The notes: a model not told the origin generated them from the sequence alone. 64,000 bases of DNA from an uncultured Lachnospiraceae bacterium (GCA_910587095.1 CAJUMJ010000060.1:20905-84904), one strand, 5' to 3'. Shown: positions 45,616 to 55,258, counted from the first letter of the stretch. Numbers and translations: made by a program.

Positions 45616-46626
45616 ATGGCTTTATTTGAATCATATGAGAGAAGAATTGATAAGATCAATTCCGTATTGAGCAGCTATGGCATTTCTTCTATCGAAGAAG
45701 CTGAGAAAATTACAAAAGACGCTGGTTTGGATGTATACGAGCAGGTGAAGAAGATCCAGCCCATCTGTTTTGAAAATGCATGTTGGGCCTACACTGTTGG
45801 CGCGGCGATCGCGATCAAGAAAGACTGCAAGAAAGCGGCTGACGCTGCAGCGGCGATCGGCGAGGGCCTGCAGGCATTCTGTATTCCCGGCTCCGTGGCG
45901 GATACCCGTAAGGTAGGCCTTGGCCATGGTAACCTTGGCAAGATGCTCCTCGAGGAGGAGACGGATTGCTTCGCGTTTTTGGCTGGTCATGAGTCCTTCG
46001 CAGCGGCAGAGGGCGCAATCGGCATCGCTGAGAAGGCGAACAAGGTTCGTCAGAAACCCCTTCGTGTAATTCTGAACGGTCTTGGAAAAGATGCTGCTAA
46101 GATCATTTCCAGAATCAACGGTTTCACCTTTGTGGAGACCGAGTATGACCCTTACACCAACGAGGTGAAGGAAGTGAGCAGAACACCTTATTCCGAGGGA
46201 CTTCGCGCTAAGGTAAACTGCTACGGCGCAAACTCCGTACCTGAAGGCGTTGCGATCATGTGGAAGGAGAACGTGGACGTATCCATCACCGGTAACTCCA
46301 CCAATCCGACAAGATTCCAGCATCCGGTAGCAGGTACATACAAGAAGGAGAGAACAGAGGCAGGAAAGAAGTACTTCTCCGTTGCTTCCGGCGGCGGCAC
46401 AGGACGTACTCTGCATCCCGATAACATGGCTGCAGGCCCCGCTTCCTATGGATTTACGGATACGCTTGGCCGTATGCACTCCGATGCACAGTTCGCGGGT
46501 TCTTCCTCCGTTCCGGCACACGTGGAGATGATGGGTCTGATCGGTATGGGCAATAACCCGATGGTCGGCGCTACCGTGGCTGTTGCTGTTTCGATTGAGG
46601 AAGCTGCTAAGGCTGGCAAGTTCTAA
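45616..46626 (+). CDS. GGGtGRT protein
   Basis: 336 residues. ASGGGTGRTLHPDNMAAGP near residue 255-275 is the motif that names the family, and NGLGKDAAKIISRINGFTFVETEYDPY is a Rossmann-like stretch. Function unknown; it is repeatedly found with the Fe-S scaffold-like gene, as here. The sequence is rich in Gly/Ala and strongly codon-biased (few rare codons), which suggests high expression. AGGAGGAG precedes the ATG. A perfect terminator ends it. Confidence 0.88.
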   Translation: MALFESYERRIDKINSVLSSYGISSIEEAEKITKDAGLDVYEQVKKIQPICFENACWAYTVGAAIAIKKDCKKAADAAAAIGEGLQAFCIPGSVADTRKVGLGHGNLGKMLLEEETDCFAFLAGHESFAAAEGAIGIAEKANKVRQKPLRVILNGLGKDAAKIISRINGFTFVETEYDPYTNEVKEVSRTPYSEGLRAKVNCYGANSVPEGVAIMWKENVDVSITGNSTNPTRFQHPVAGTYKKERTEAGKKYFSVASGGGTGRTLHPDNMAAGPASYGFTDTLGRMHSDAQFAGSSSVPAHVEMMGLIGMGNNPMVGATVAVAVSIEEAAKAGKF

Positions 46627-46677
46627 ACATTACTTGCGTTCTAAAGAATAATATAAATTACAGATAGCCATAAAGAG

Positions 46678-46718
46678 GGTGTAAAGCCTATTGAACAAGT
46701 GAGGCTTTACACCTTTTT
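46678..46718 (+). terminator. Terminator of scaffold-GGGtGRT genes
   Basis: GGTGTAAAGCCT (46678-46689) pairs perfectly with AGGCTTTACACC (46702-46713), followed by TTTTT. Confidence 0.92.
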
Positions 46719-46867
46719 AAAGTTACCCGGGATTTCGGGAAACGTATCTGAGAAATGCGGTCGTCTCCATGAATGGATTTGGCCCGACATGGCAATACTT
46801 GGTATCATAGGACGGCAGAGAGTGTATGCAATACTGCTGAACCGCCCAAAAGAAAGGAGTATTGACC

Positions 46868-47326
46868 ATGATATTGACAGAAAAAGAGACGACAGCATTG
46901 CGAGACTTGCAGACACAGGAGAAATCCTGTATTACGAAGTATGAGAAGTACGCAGGGCAGGCGAAGGACACGGAACTGCAAAACCTGTTCCGTACTTTGC
47001 AGCGGGACGAGCAGAAGCATTATCAATCGATCGGGCAGGCCCTTCACGGCAATGTGCCGGACTGCGACTGCAATGATACGCAGGGAAGAGATTATGCGCC
47101 GAAAGGGACATATCGTGACGGCGCGAACGCGGCAGATAAGGAACATGACTGTTTTCTCGCCACGGACTGTATCGGTACGGAAAAGTTGGTTTCAGGCGAG
47201 TACAATACCAACGTATTCTCATGTGACAATTCCGGGCTTAGAAAGCTCCTTGCCGATATACAGATTGAGGAGCAGAATCATGCGGAGATGCTGTATAAAT
47301 ATAAGCAGGTAAATGCTATGGCGTGA
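46868..47326 (+). CDS. CotF-like ferritin-fold protein
   Basis: 152 residues from ATG 46868, with AAAGGAG upstream; a TTG at 46862 is the alternative. LTEKETTALRDLQTQEK and the last helix IQIEEQNHAEMLYKYKQ fit the spore-coat CotF/ferritin-like helical family; QRDEQKHYQSI and EEQNHAE resemble E-x-x-H pairs of ferritin folds. In spore formers CotF-like proteins may sit in the coat, but several family members act outside spores. It has an acidic middle with CDCND. spoIVA elsewhere in the window supports sporulation. Confidence 0.78.
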   Translation: MILTEKETTALRDLQTQEKSCITKYEKYAGQAKDTELQNLFRTLQRDEQKHYQSIGQALHGNVPDCDCNDTQGRDYAPKGTYRDGANAADKEHDCFLATDCIGTEKLVSGEYNTNVFSCDNSGLRKLLADIQIEEQNHAEMLYKYKQVNAMA

Positions 47327-47394
47327 GGATGTAATGGCCGCAGAAAGCAGCCGTGCGAAGACGCATGGCTGCTTTTGTAAAGCGAGATGGAAGA

Positions 47395-48575
47395 ATGTAT
47401 AATTTTTTAGTTGTTTTTCAGATGTTCATGGTGCTGGGATGCTTTATCTTCGTGATTATCATGACCAGACAGCGTGAGAGTATGCTCTCCAAGCTGATGC
47501 TCTGCATCGGTTTTCTCGGAGTGATTCAAAATGCGGGATATTTGCTGGAATTGCTTTTCGGAGATATTGGCGAGGCAATGATCGCCGTGCGGGTGGTATT
47601 TTTGGGAGGTGCTTTTGTCACGACCTTCCTGTTTGTGTTTGTGGCCAGGTATTGCGGCTTCAACGTGTCGGGAAAGATACAGGCGATCATGTTTCCCCAT
47701 TTGATTTTGGAGAAGGGTCCGCTCTACTATTTTTTCAGGCACAGATGGTTTTCTATATGGTGAGCTGTTTTGTGATGACTCTGCGGTCTAACAGAAGAGA
47801 CGGCAAGTGGAAAGCAAGCGTGAGCGCGATCGCGATCGCGCTTTGAGTTTGCTGCGTTTTTCCCCTTTTGGGGTTTGCCAGTAATTTTTTACGGTGGATA
47901 TAAGGATATGACGCGGTGCCTGCCTGTGAGGGAATGAGTATTTTTGTATTCGGTATCGTGATTATTTTTAATCATATATTTGATTTGACGACCACGTCGC
48001 ACGGGGCGATTATCAGATCGATTGATGGGGCGGTTCTGATTTTGGATTCGGACGGCGGATTTGTGGAGGCGAATGACAAAGCGCGGGAACAGTTCCCTGA
48101 ACTGATCCGCTATAAAAAGGGGGAGAGAGTCTCTGAGGAGAATCTGAAAGAGATTTTTGACGCCGACAATTATTTTGAACATACGAACGGTATTCTTCTG
48201 GTGGATGATAACCGCGTCAACAGAAGAGTGTTCTGTGGTTTGTTGAAGCAGACAAAAATAAAGATCACGGATGTGGGAAGCGGAAGAGAATGTCTGGCGC
48301 ACGTCAGGCAGAGACACTATGACATGATTTTCCTGGATCATATGATGCCGGAGATGGATGGTATGGAAACCATGCGGCTTATGAAGGAGATGGATGTAAA
48401 CCTATGCGAGGACACGCAGGTGATTATGCTGACGGCCAATGCGATTATGGGCGCGAAGGAACAATATCTGTCCGCCGGATTTGACGATTTTCTGGCTAAA
48501 CCCATCGACCAGACAAAGCTTGAGAGGCTCTTGATGCACTGGATGCCACAGGAAAAGATACACAGCAATACATAG
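47395..48575 (+). pseudogene. Broken hybrid sensor histidine kinase
   Basis: Three fragments of one protein in different frames. First (from ATG 47395) is the 7TM-type N-terminus MYNFLVVFQMFMVLG, in frame to ~47740. It is then continued in another frame (QAQMVFYMVSCFVMTL, ~47730-47846), then in the first frame (FAAFFPFWGLPVIFYGG, 47848-47930) and then in the second (SIFVFGIVIIFNHIF on to 48575). The last part is a PAS region fused directly to a receiver domain (ILLVDDNRVNRR, MIFLDHMMPEMDGM, AKPID), so the HisKA and ATPase domains have been deleted at HTN/GILL. At least three frameshifts plus the deletion make this a pseudogene. Confidence 0.85.
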
Positions 48576-48624
48576 CCATTAGGCTTGTCGGGAGGAAATC
48601 CGGTTAAGCCGCGAAAGGAAAGAA

Positions 48625-49218
48625 ATGAATTATTACTTGGTAGATTTTGAAAATGTAAAAAAAGATGGCCTGGACGGTATTCACAAGCTTGAAAGCGAGG
48701 ACAGGGTATGTATTTTTTACAGCAAAAACGCGGACAGCATTACATTTGATCAGCACAAAAGGCTCATAGAATCGAAAGCGGGTATTGAGCTTTGCAAGGT
48801 GGATGTGGGGAGCAAAAACGCGCTGGATTTTCAGCTTGCAACACAGCTTGGTTATCTGATCGCAAATAAAGCGGCGCAAAACTATTATATTGTGAGCAAG
48901 GATAAGGGATTTGAAATACTGAGTGGTTATTGGAAGAGCAGAGAGGTTTCCGTGATACTGATTTCGGATATCACGGGCCGCAGTCATGATCACGAGACAC
49001 AGGAGCTTCGGGAGAAGCTGAAGGATATACTGAAAGAGACTCTGAAAGAAGATGACAGCGTCACCGTTGACGAAGTCTTAAAGATTGTACAGCAGTACAA
49101 GACAAAACAGGGCATTATGAATGCGCTGATGAAAAAATATCCAAGCGCGGACAATAAGAAGTCCAGCAAAATTTATAAGACAATCAAGCCGCTTCTCTCG
49201 GATAAGAAGGGAAGCTGA
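48625..49218 (+). CDS. PIN/NYN-like domain protein
   Basis: 197 residues. NYYLVDFENVKKDGLDG and KVDVGSKNALDFQLATQL, then YYIVSKDKGFE, give the acidic residues of a PIN-like nuclease fold (D, E, D, D), as in NYN/DUF-type RNases. The C-terminal third is Lys-rich and helical (VDEVLKIVQQYKTKQGI), possibly nucleic-acid binding. Its RNA or DNA target is unknown. GAAAGGAAAG precedes the ATG at 48625. It lies 50 bases after the broken kinase and 38 before a lipoprotein gene. Confidence 0.8.
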   Translation: MNYYLVDFENVKKDGLDGIHKLESEDRVCIFYSKNADSITFDQHKRLIESKAGIELCKVDVGSKNALDFQLATQLGYLIANKAAQNYYIVSKDKGFEILSGYWKSREVSVILISDITGRSHDHETQELREKLKDILKETLKEDDSVTVDEVLKIVQQYKTKQGIMNALMKKYPSADNKKSSKIYKTIKPLLSDKKGS

Positions 49219-49256
49219 TATGATGATGTGTGTCAATAGGAAAGGGAGGAAAGAGT

Positions 49257-49739
49257 ATGAAAAAAGGGATATGTATTGGCATTCTCGCATTGCTGACAGG
49301 TTTATTCTGCGTTGCCTGCGGCGGCGGGGGGAAGTCTTCGGACAAGTTGGAGGGATCTTTGCAGGATATCATGGCTTCTTTGTATGCCAACGCGGATTTG
49401 TCCCAGGATTTCAGGGATTCTCTGGACGGTTTTACGACGGCTGACCTGACGGATGACATGGAAACATCTATCCTGGGAACGGATGAAATCACGTATAAGG
49501 AAGGGGTTGTCTCCATGCCGATGATGTCTTCCGTCGCTTACCAGTGTGTGCTTCTCAGGGTGGACGAAGCGGATGTGGAGGCGGCCAAACAGGCGTTACA
49601 GAATAACGCCGACGTGAATAAATGGGTATGCGTCAGCGCGGAAACCATGCTTATAGAAAGCCGTGGAGATGTAATCTTTTTTATCATGAGCGGCAAGGAG
49701 GAGGCATACGCGTTAAACAGCGCTTTCCAGAATCTGTAG
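49257..49739 (+). CDS. Lipoprotein, DUF4358-like
   Basis: 160 residues from ATG 49257, with GGGAGG upstream. MKKG, a hydrophobic core and LFCVACGGG form a signal peptide with a slightly unusual lipobox (Cys at the third position before the modified Cys). The following part (MASLYANADLSQDF ... SVAYQCVLLRV ... AYALNSAFQNL) fits DUF4358, a lipoprotein family of unknown function in Clostridia; the family name is from memory. It has a hairpin terminator at 49753. Confidence 0.78.
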   Translation: MKKGICIGILALLTGLFCVACGGGGKSSDKLEGSLQDIMASLYANADLSQDFRDSLDGFTTADLTDDMETSILGTDEITYKEGVVSMPMMSSVAYQCVLLRVDEADVEAAKQALQNNADVNKWVCVSAETMLIESRGDVIFFIMSGKEEAYALNSAFQNL

Positions 49740-49752
49740 ATTCTACAAAAAG

Positions 49753-49817
49753 GCCCGTGTGTCATGCATGGGCTTATTTCTTGTACAGGGAGAAAATCCC
49801 CCTGCCTGGTTGATTCG
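49753..49817. repeat. Terminator and R5-type hairpin repeat copy
   Basis: GCCCGTG (49753-49759) pairs with CATGGGC (49767-49773), with one G-T pair, and T-rich sequence follows, so it can end the lipoprotein transcript. Then CAGGG...CCCTG (about 49786-49804) and TTGATTCG follow in the same order as in the R5 units at 18365-18530. Confidence 0.65.
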
Positions 49818-49883
49818 TGTTTTATTGAGGGATGTTTGGGAATAAGTATACGGTAAGAACCTGACTTGATAGGAGATAAAGGT

Positions 49884-51377
49884 ATGAATTTGGAAATGAT
49901 AGAGGCGGGATGGCTTTCCCTGCTGCCTCCGCTTGTTGCGATCACGCTTGCGCTGATCAGCAAAGAGGTGTATTCTTCCCTGTTTCTTGGGATTTTGACA
50001 GGCATGTGTGTGTACTGTTTTTCTGTGGGAGGAAATATACTGCAGGCGGTCAACTATGTTTTTGATATGATTGCAAGCAAAATCGGGGCAAACAGCTATA
50101 TGATTATATTTCTCGTACTTCTTGGTTCCCTGGTGGTTGTTGTGACAAGATCGGGAGGCTCTAACGCATATGGACAGTGGGCGGGGAAGAGAATTAAAAG
50201 CGCCGTAAACGCTAAATTCACAACTGCTCTGTTGGGACTCTTAATTTTTGTGGATGACGGTTTTAACTGTCTCACAGTGGGAACGGTTATGCGTCCTATC
50301 ACCGACAAGTGCAAGGTTTCCCGGGAGAAACTGGCATATCTGCTGGATGCCACGGCGGCTCCGATCTGTATCATTGCCCCGATTTCGAGCTGGGCGGTGG
50401 CGGTGGCATCGGAGGTGGGAGGACTGGATACGTTTATAAGGACAGTTCCCTATAATTTGTATGCTATTTTGACGATTGTGATGGTATTTTTTATAAGCGC
50501 TACGGATTTTGATTTTGGGCCGATGAAAAGGGCGGAGGAGAGCCGATCCGCCGAGATGGCTGAGAAAAAGACAACGGAAGAGGATTCGATAAAAAGAGGA
50601 ACCGTGCCGGATCTGATCGTGCCGCTTTTGACATTGATCGTCTGCGCCTTGCTTGGTATGGCTTACGTGGGCGGTTATTTTGACGGGCGTACCTTCTCGG
50701 AGGCAATCGGTGAAAATCCGACGGCCGGACTTACCCTTGGCACATTTGCGGCGCTTTTGGCGGCAATGATTTTGTATATTCCGAGAAAAGTGATGAGTCT
50801 TCGCGACTTTATGTCAGGGGTGATTGACGGTATCAAGACTATGATTCCGGCGTTGACGATACTGATTTTATCCTGGGCGCTAGGCGGTGTGTGCCGGGAG
50901 ATGATCGGAACGGGGCTGTTTGTCAGTAATTTTGTGACGGCGGCAAAGCTGTCGCTTCGGTTTCTTCCCGCCATTGTTTTTGCCGTGGCGGCGTTTCTAT
51001 CTTTTTCTATGGGGACGGCATGGGGCACGTTTGGCATCCTGCTGCCCATTGTAGCCATGATCTGTGCGGGTGACGAGGGTGCAGCCATATTGATTCCGGC
51101 TTTAGGAGCTACGCTGGCAGGTTCCGTGTACGGAGATCACTGCTCCCCGATTTCCGACACGACGATACTGGCGTCTACGGGAGCGCAGTGTGATCATCTC
51201 CGGCATGTGGAAACCCAGTTGCCTTACGCGACGTTTGTGGCGGTGATTTGCTTCTTTGGTTATCTGGCGGCCGGATTTGCCCGCAGCCCGTGGATAACGA
51301 TTGCGGTGTCGGTATCGCTGCTTTTTCTTGGGCTTTTTGTCATTGCTTACATACAGAAGAGGGAAGGACAGGGTTAA
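49884..51377 (+). CDS. NhaC-family Na+/H+ antiporter
   Basis: 497 residues from ATG 49884, with AGGAGATAAAGG upstream; an in-frame TTG at 49866 is weaker. About 11-12 membrane segments. LPPLVAITLALISKEVYSSLFLGI starts the fold, and IFVDDGFNCLTVGTVMRPITD, SFSMGTAWGTFGIL and GSVYGDHCSPISDTTILAS are the conserved NhaC/YheL core. It exchanges protons for Na+ or organic acids. Its stop overlaps by four bases the last codons of the reverse gene potD, so the genes are convergent with no room for a terminator. Confidence 0.9.
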   Translation: MNLEMIEAGWLSLLPPLVAITLALISKEVYSSLFLGILTGMCVYCFSVGGNILQAVNYVFDMIASKIGANSYMIIFLVLLGSLVVVVTRSGGSNAYGQWAGKRIKSAVNAKFTTALLGLLIFVDDGFNCLTVGTVMRPITDKCKVSREKLAYLLDATAAPICIIAPISSWAVAVASEVGGLDTFIRTVPYNLYAILTIVMVFFISATDFDFGPMKRAEESRSAEMAEKKTTEEDSIKRGTVPDLIVPLLTLIVCALLGMAYVGGYFDGRTFSEAIGENPTAGLTLGTFAALLAAMILYIPRKVMSLRDFMSGVIDGIKTMIPALTILILSWALGGVCREMIGTGLFVSNFVTAAKLSLRFLPAIVFAVAAFLSFSMGTAWGTFGILLPIVAMICAGDEGAAILIPALGATLAGSVYGDHCSPISDTTILASTGAQCDHLRHVETQLPYATFVAVICFFGYLAAGFARSPWITIAVSVSLLFLGLFVIAYIQKREGQG

Positions 51378-52453
51378 TAGGACTTTACTTCCTTCCACAG
51401 CTCGTTGTAGAAGGAATCCCCTTCTTCTCCAAGGTATACATAGGTTTCCAGATTGTCATATTGTGACAGATCAGGAAAGGCGATAGCGGAGTTTTTGATT
51501 TCCTCGTCTTCGATCAGCTCTCTGGCGGCAACGTTTGGCGTGGAGTAGGTAATGTAATCAAAATTTTTCACGGCGATGTCGGCGCGGCACATGAAGTCGA
51601 TGAATTTTTCCGCGTTCTCTTTGTTTGGCGCATTTTTTAAAATAACCCAGGAGTCGATCCAGACATTCGTTCCTTCTTCGGGGATGACATATACAAGATC
51701 AGGATTTTCCCGTTGGGTGTAAATCGCTTCCCCGGAGTATATTACGCCGATGGCGGCTTCGCCGCCGATCATTTTGTCCCGTACCTGGTCAACGACATAA
51801 GCCTGCACCAGAGGCTTTTGCCGGATCAGGGCGTCTTTGGCCGTTTCAAGCTGTGTGGGGTCAAGTGTGTTCATAGAAAAGCCGTTCAGCTTTTCCGCCA
51901 CCATGAAAGAATCCCGCACGGAATCCTGCATCAGAATATCGTCGGCATATTTCTCATCCCAAAGCTGCGCCCAACTGGTGATCGGTTCGTCTACCATCGT
52001 CTTGTTGTAGAGGATACCGACGGTGCCCCAGCAGTAGGGTATAGCATATTTATTTTCGGGATCGAACCCTCTTGACTGTTCATAGTATTGCGCGCCGATA
52101 TTTTCTCTGGCGTTTGGCATTTTGTCATAATTGATTTCCGACAACATGCCGTTTTGGATCATTCGGCTGATCATATAGTCCGAAGGGCAGGCGATATCGT
52201 AGGCGACAGCACCGGATTCCACCTTGGGGTACATGCTTTCATTCGTCTCAAACTCGTCGTAGATCACTTTAATGCCGCTTTCTTCCTCGAACATGCGGAT
52301 GGTGTCGGGATCGATATATTCGCCCCAGTTGTAGACGATGACCTGTCCGTTAGAGCCCTTGTCGGAGGAGGTACAGCCGGTCAGGGAAAGGGTGGTCAGA
52401 AGAAAAAACAGGACGACTATGGGATTTATGCGGTATGTATGCTTTCTTTTCAT
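51374..52453 (-). CDS. potD: Spermidine/putrescine-binding lipoprotein
   Basis: 359 residues from ATG 52453, with GGAGG 5 bases upstream. Hydrophobic signal and LTGC lipobox anchor it outside. VYNWGEYIDPDTIRMFEEE is the usual PotD/PotF start; the polyamine-binding acidic and aromatic residues of PotD are in GVIYSGEAI and WDEKYADDIL regions. It delivers polyamines to the PotBC channel. Last gene of the reverse potABCD operon, convergent with the NhaC gene. Confidence 0.93.
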   Translation of the reverse strand: MKRKHTYRINPIVVLFFLLTTLSLTGCTSSDKGSNGQVIVYNWGEYIDPDTIRMFEEESGIKVIYDEFETNESMYPKVESGAVAYDIACPSDYMISRMIQNGMLSEINYDKMPNARENIGAQYYEQSRGFDPENKYAIPYCWGTVGILYNKTMVDEPITSWAQLWDEKYADDILMQDSVRDSFMVAEKLNGFSMNTLDPTQLETAKDALIRQKPLVQAYVVDQVRDKMIGGEAAIGVIYSGEAIYTQRENPDLVYVIPEEGTNVWIDSWVILKNAPNKENAEKFIDFMCRADIAVKNFDYITYSTPNVAARELIEDEEIKNSAIAFPDLSQYDNLETYVYLGEEGDSFYNELWKEVKSY

Positions 52454-52491
52454 TGCTACCTCCATCACAGGACATTCAACTTATTTCGTAT

Positions 52492-53286
52492 TTAACTTTT
52501 TTCCTTCTTGTTCCTATCTTTCTCCTGCTTATCAGGTGTCAGATTGATCAATACAAGCAAGAGCAGAACCGTCATAAAAATGAGCGCCGAGAGCGCGTAC
52601 ATTTCCGGTTTGATTCCCTTTTTGATTTCCGTATATATTTTGGTGGACAGGGTATCCACACCGACGCCCTTGGTGAAATGGGTGATGATAAAATCATCCA
52701 GAGACATCGTAAAAGCCATGAGAAAACCGGACAGGATGCCGGGGAGCAGGTCGGGAAACATTACCTTAAAAAAGGCGTTCAAGGGTGAGGCGCCAAGGTC
52801 CAGCGCCGCTTCGTAGGTGCTGTGGTTGAGCTGCCTCATCCGGGGCATAACGCTCAAAATCACATAAGGAATATTAAACGTGATATGTGAAAGCAGTATG
52901 GTGCCAAAGCCAAATTTAATTCCAAGGCTGATGTAGAGAAGCATCAGGGAAATACCGGTGACGATATCGGCGTTCAGCATGGGAATATTGGTGATTCCCA
53001 TGATAACGGACTTCGTGCGGTGCTTCATGGCCATCATGGCGATACATGCCACGGTTCCGATGACCGTAGCGGCGAGGGAAGAAAACAGCGCGATGAGAAG
53101 CGTATTGAAAAGGGCACGCAGAATCTCCTCGTTTTGGAACAGAGAGACATACCATTTGAAGGTAAAGCCGCCCCATTTTGCCCGGGTTTTACTTTCATTG
53201 AAGGACAATACCATGAGCGTACCTATGGGGGCGTAGAGGAAAAGAACGATCAGGGCTATGTATATTTTTTTTGCAGCGGATTTCAC
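52492..53286 (-). CDS. potC: Spermidine/putrescine ABC permease PotC
   Basis: 264 residues, with about six membrane segments and the EAA motif (AALDLGASPLNAFFKVMFPDL). It starts with GTG at 53286; the GTGA overlaps the TGA of potB, so the two are coupled. ALFNTLLIALFSSLAATVIG is the typical PotC second segment. It forms the channel with PotB. potD begins 38 bases downstream. Confidence 0.92.
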   Translation of the reverse strand: MKSAAKKIYIALIVLFLYAPIGTLMVLSFNESKTRAKWGGFTFKWYVSLFQNEEILRALFNTLLIALFSSLAATVIGTVACIAMMAMKHRTKSVIMGITNIPMLNADIVTGISLMLLYISLGIKFGFGTILLSHITFNIPYVILSVMPRMRQLNHSTYEAALDLGASPLNAFFKVMFPDLLPGILSGFLMAFTMSLDDFIITHFTKGVGVDTLSTKIYTEIKKGIKPEMYALSALIFMTVLLLLVLINLTPDKQEKDRNKKEKS

Positions 53287-54101
53287 AGCATGGATCCCTC
53301 CCCGTCTTTATCGAATATAGCGGATAAAATCATATTGATCACAATAAATATCATCAGCACCATGGAAAGGCCGCTTCCCAGATGCCAGTTGGATGTCCTT
53401 GTAAATTCCTGTTCGATCACGTCGCCGATCAAAAGAAGCTTTCCTCCGCCGAGAAGCGAGCTGATCACGAAAGTGGTGAGAGCAGGGATAAACACCATTG
53501 TAATGCCGCTGATTATGCCGGGCACGGAGAGCGGCAGAATAATGCGTATAAATGTATAAACGTATCCGGCTCCCAGGTCGTAGGCTGCGTTTATCACGTT
53601 TTTGTCGATCTTCGACAGAGCGTTGTACAGCGGTAGAATCATAAACGGCAGGAAATTATATACCATGCCGAGAACGATGGCGGCCGGGGTGTTGATGATC
53701 TTCAGGGCCGGCAGATGAAAAAAGGAGAGCACATGGTTGATCACCCCGTTTTTTTCCAGAAGCGTCTGCCATGCCAGCGTGCGGAGCAGAAAATTCATCC
53801 ACATGGGCAGGATAAAAACGAGAATAATGAAGTTGTGCCGTCTTGTGTTCATTTGGGCTAGCAGCATCGCCAGCGGATAGGCCAGCAAAAAGCAGACCAG
53901 GGTGCTTATCAGGGAGAGCAGGAGGGAAACGCGCAACGCTTTGGCGTGTCCTGCCGTGGTGATTGCGATAATATTGTCAAGAGTGAAAGCTCCCGTCTTA
54001 TCGGTCAGGCCATAGTAGAAAATCATACCAAGAGGGATGATGATGAATACAACGGCCCAGAGCAGATAAGGCGCAGACAGCCATTTACTTTTAGATGTCA
54101 A
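53283..54101 (-). CDS. potB: Spermidine/putrescine ABC permease PotB
   Basis: 272 residues. It starts with TTG at 54101, about 10 bases after GGAGG, and no ATG fits nearby; the start lies inside the end of potA (11-base overlap). SKWLSAPYLLWAVVFIIIPLGMIF and the EAA segment AAYDLGAGYVYTFIRIILPLS are typical of PotB. It pairs with PotC. Confidence 0.92.
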   Translation of the reverse strand: MTSKSKWLSAPYLLWAVVFIIIPLGMIFYYGLTDKTGAFTLDNIIAITTAGHAKALRVSLLLSLISTLVCFLLAYPLAMLLAQMNTRRHNFIILVFILPMWMNFLLRTLAWQTLLEKNGVINHVLSFFHLPALKIINTPAAIVLGMVYNFLPFMILPLYNALSKIDKNVINAAYDLGAGYVYTFIRIILPLSVPGIISGITMVFIPALTTFVISSLLGGGKLLLIGDVIEQEFTRTSNWHLGSGLSMVLMIFIVINMILSAIFDKDGEGSML

Positions 54102-55164
54102 TTGCTACCGCCTCCTCGTCTTCAGATTCCGGTTTGTTCATGATCTGGATATTGAAGGGATCTACCTTAATACCGACTTCCTTCCCCACAGGAAAAAGGG
54201 TGGTAGAGTGCACCAGCCACTCAAAACCGCAGGCTTGTACCTCCATTTCGTAATGGACCCCCTTAAAAATCAGGTGCGTCACGATTCCTTGGATGATTCC
54301 CTCTGAGGGCTCTACGAGAATCACGTCTTCCGGGCGGATCACCACGTCCACCGGTTTGTTGCGGCCAAAGCCTGTATCCACGCAGGCAAATCGTGTGCCG
54401 AGTATGCTGACGAGCTTATCTTCGATCATCGTGGCGGGAATGATGTTGCTGTCCCCGATAAAGTCGGCTACAAACGCGTTTTCCGGTTCGTTGTAGATGG
54501 ATTCAGGAGAGCCGATCTGCTGGATGTACCCCTGGTTCATAACCACGATGGTGTCGGACATGGTGAGCGCCTCCTCCTGATCGTGGGTGACATAGACGAA
54601 GGTGATTCCCAGCTCGTTTTTCATGCGGATCAGCTCGTACTGCATTTCCTGGCGCAGCTTCAAGTCGAGGGCGCCAAGAGGTTCGTCCAAAAGAAGAACC
54701 TTGGGCTCGTTGACTATAGCGCGGGCGATGGCGATCCGCTGTTGCTGGCCGCCGCTTAGAGAGTCCGGCATCCGGTTCCCGTAGCCTTCCAGGTTTACAA
54801 GCTTGAGAGCATAGCGGATTTTGTCGTCTATATAGCTTTTTGATTTTTTCTTTATTTTAAGACCAAAAGCGATGTTTTCCGCGATGGTCATGTGGGTGAA
54901 GAGCGCGTATTTCTGAAAGACCGTGTTAAGCAGTCTTTTGTTTGGCGGGATATTGGTAATATCCTGGCCGTCAAAAATCACATGTCCCTTATCAGGATTC
55001 GCAAATCCGCCCAAAATGCGCAGAGTGGTAGTTTTTCCGCAGCCGCTTGGACCGAGCAGAGTGACAAATTCATTCTCATGTATGCTCAAATTTAATTCGT
55101 CCAGCACCATTTGTCCGTCAAAGGATTTTGAGATGTCGATCAGTTGAATCAGTTCTTTATTCAT
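54091..55164 (-). CDS. potA: Spermidine/putrescine ABC ATPase
   Basis: 357 residues. Walker A GPSGCGKTTTLR, signature LSGGQQQRIAIARA, Walker B KVLLLDEPLGALD and switch His VTHDQEEAL are present. The C-terminal TOBE domain (about 275-345) is complete. First of the four pot genes. GGAGGG lies 9 bases before the ATG. The XRE-cupin gene lies just upstream on the same strand. Confidence 0.94.
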   Translation of the reverse strand: MNKELIQLIDISKSFDGQMVLDELNLSIHENEFVTLLGPSGCGKTTTLRILGGFANPDKGHVIFDGQDITNIPPNKRLLNTVFQKYALFTHMTIAENIAFGLKIKKKSKSYIDDKIRYALKLVNLEGYGNRMPDSLSGGQQQRIAIARAIVNEPKVLLLDEPLGALDLKLRQEMQYELIRMKNELGITFVYVTHDQEEALTMSDTIVVMNQGYIQQIGSPESIYNEPENAFVADFIGDSNIIPATMIEDKLVSILGTRFACVDTGFGRNKPVDVVIRPEDVILVEPSEGIIQGIVTHLIFKGVHYEMEVQACGFEWLVHSTTLFPVGKEVGIKVDPFNIQIMNKPESEDEEAVAIDI

Positions 55165-55258
55165 GAGAGTAAGCCCTCCAATTAATTTTTTCTGTGTGAG
55201 TCAAATCGAGCGCGGCTCACAATTGAATGCAGCTCACGATTGAACGAAGTCCAATTTG

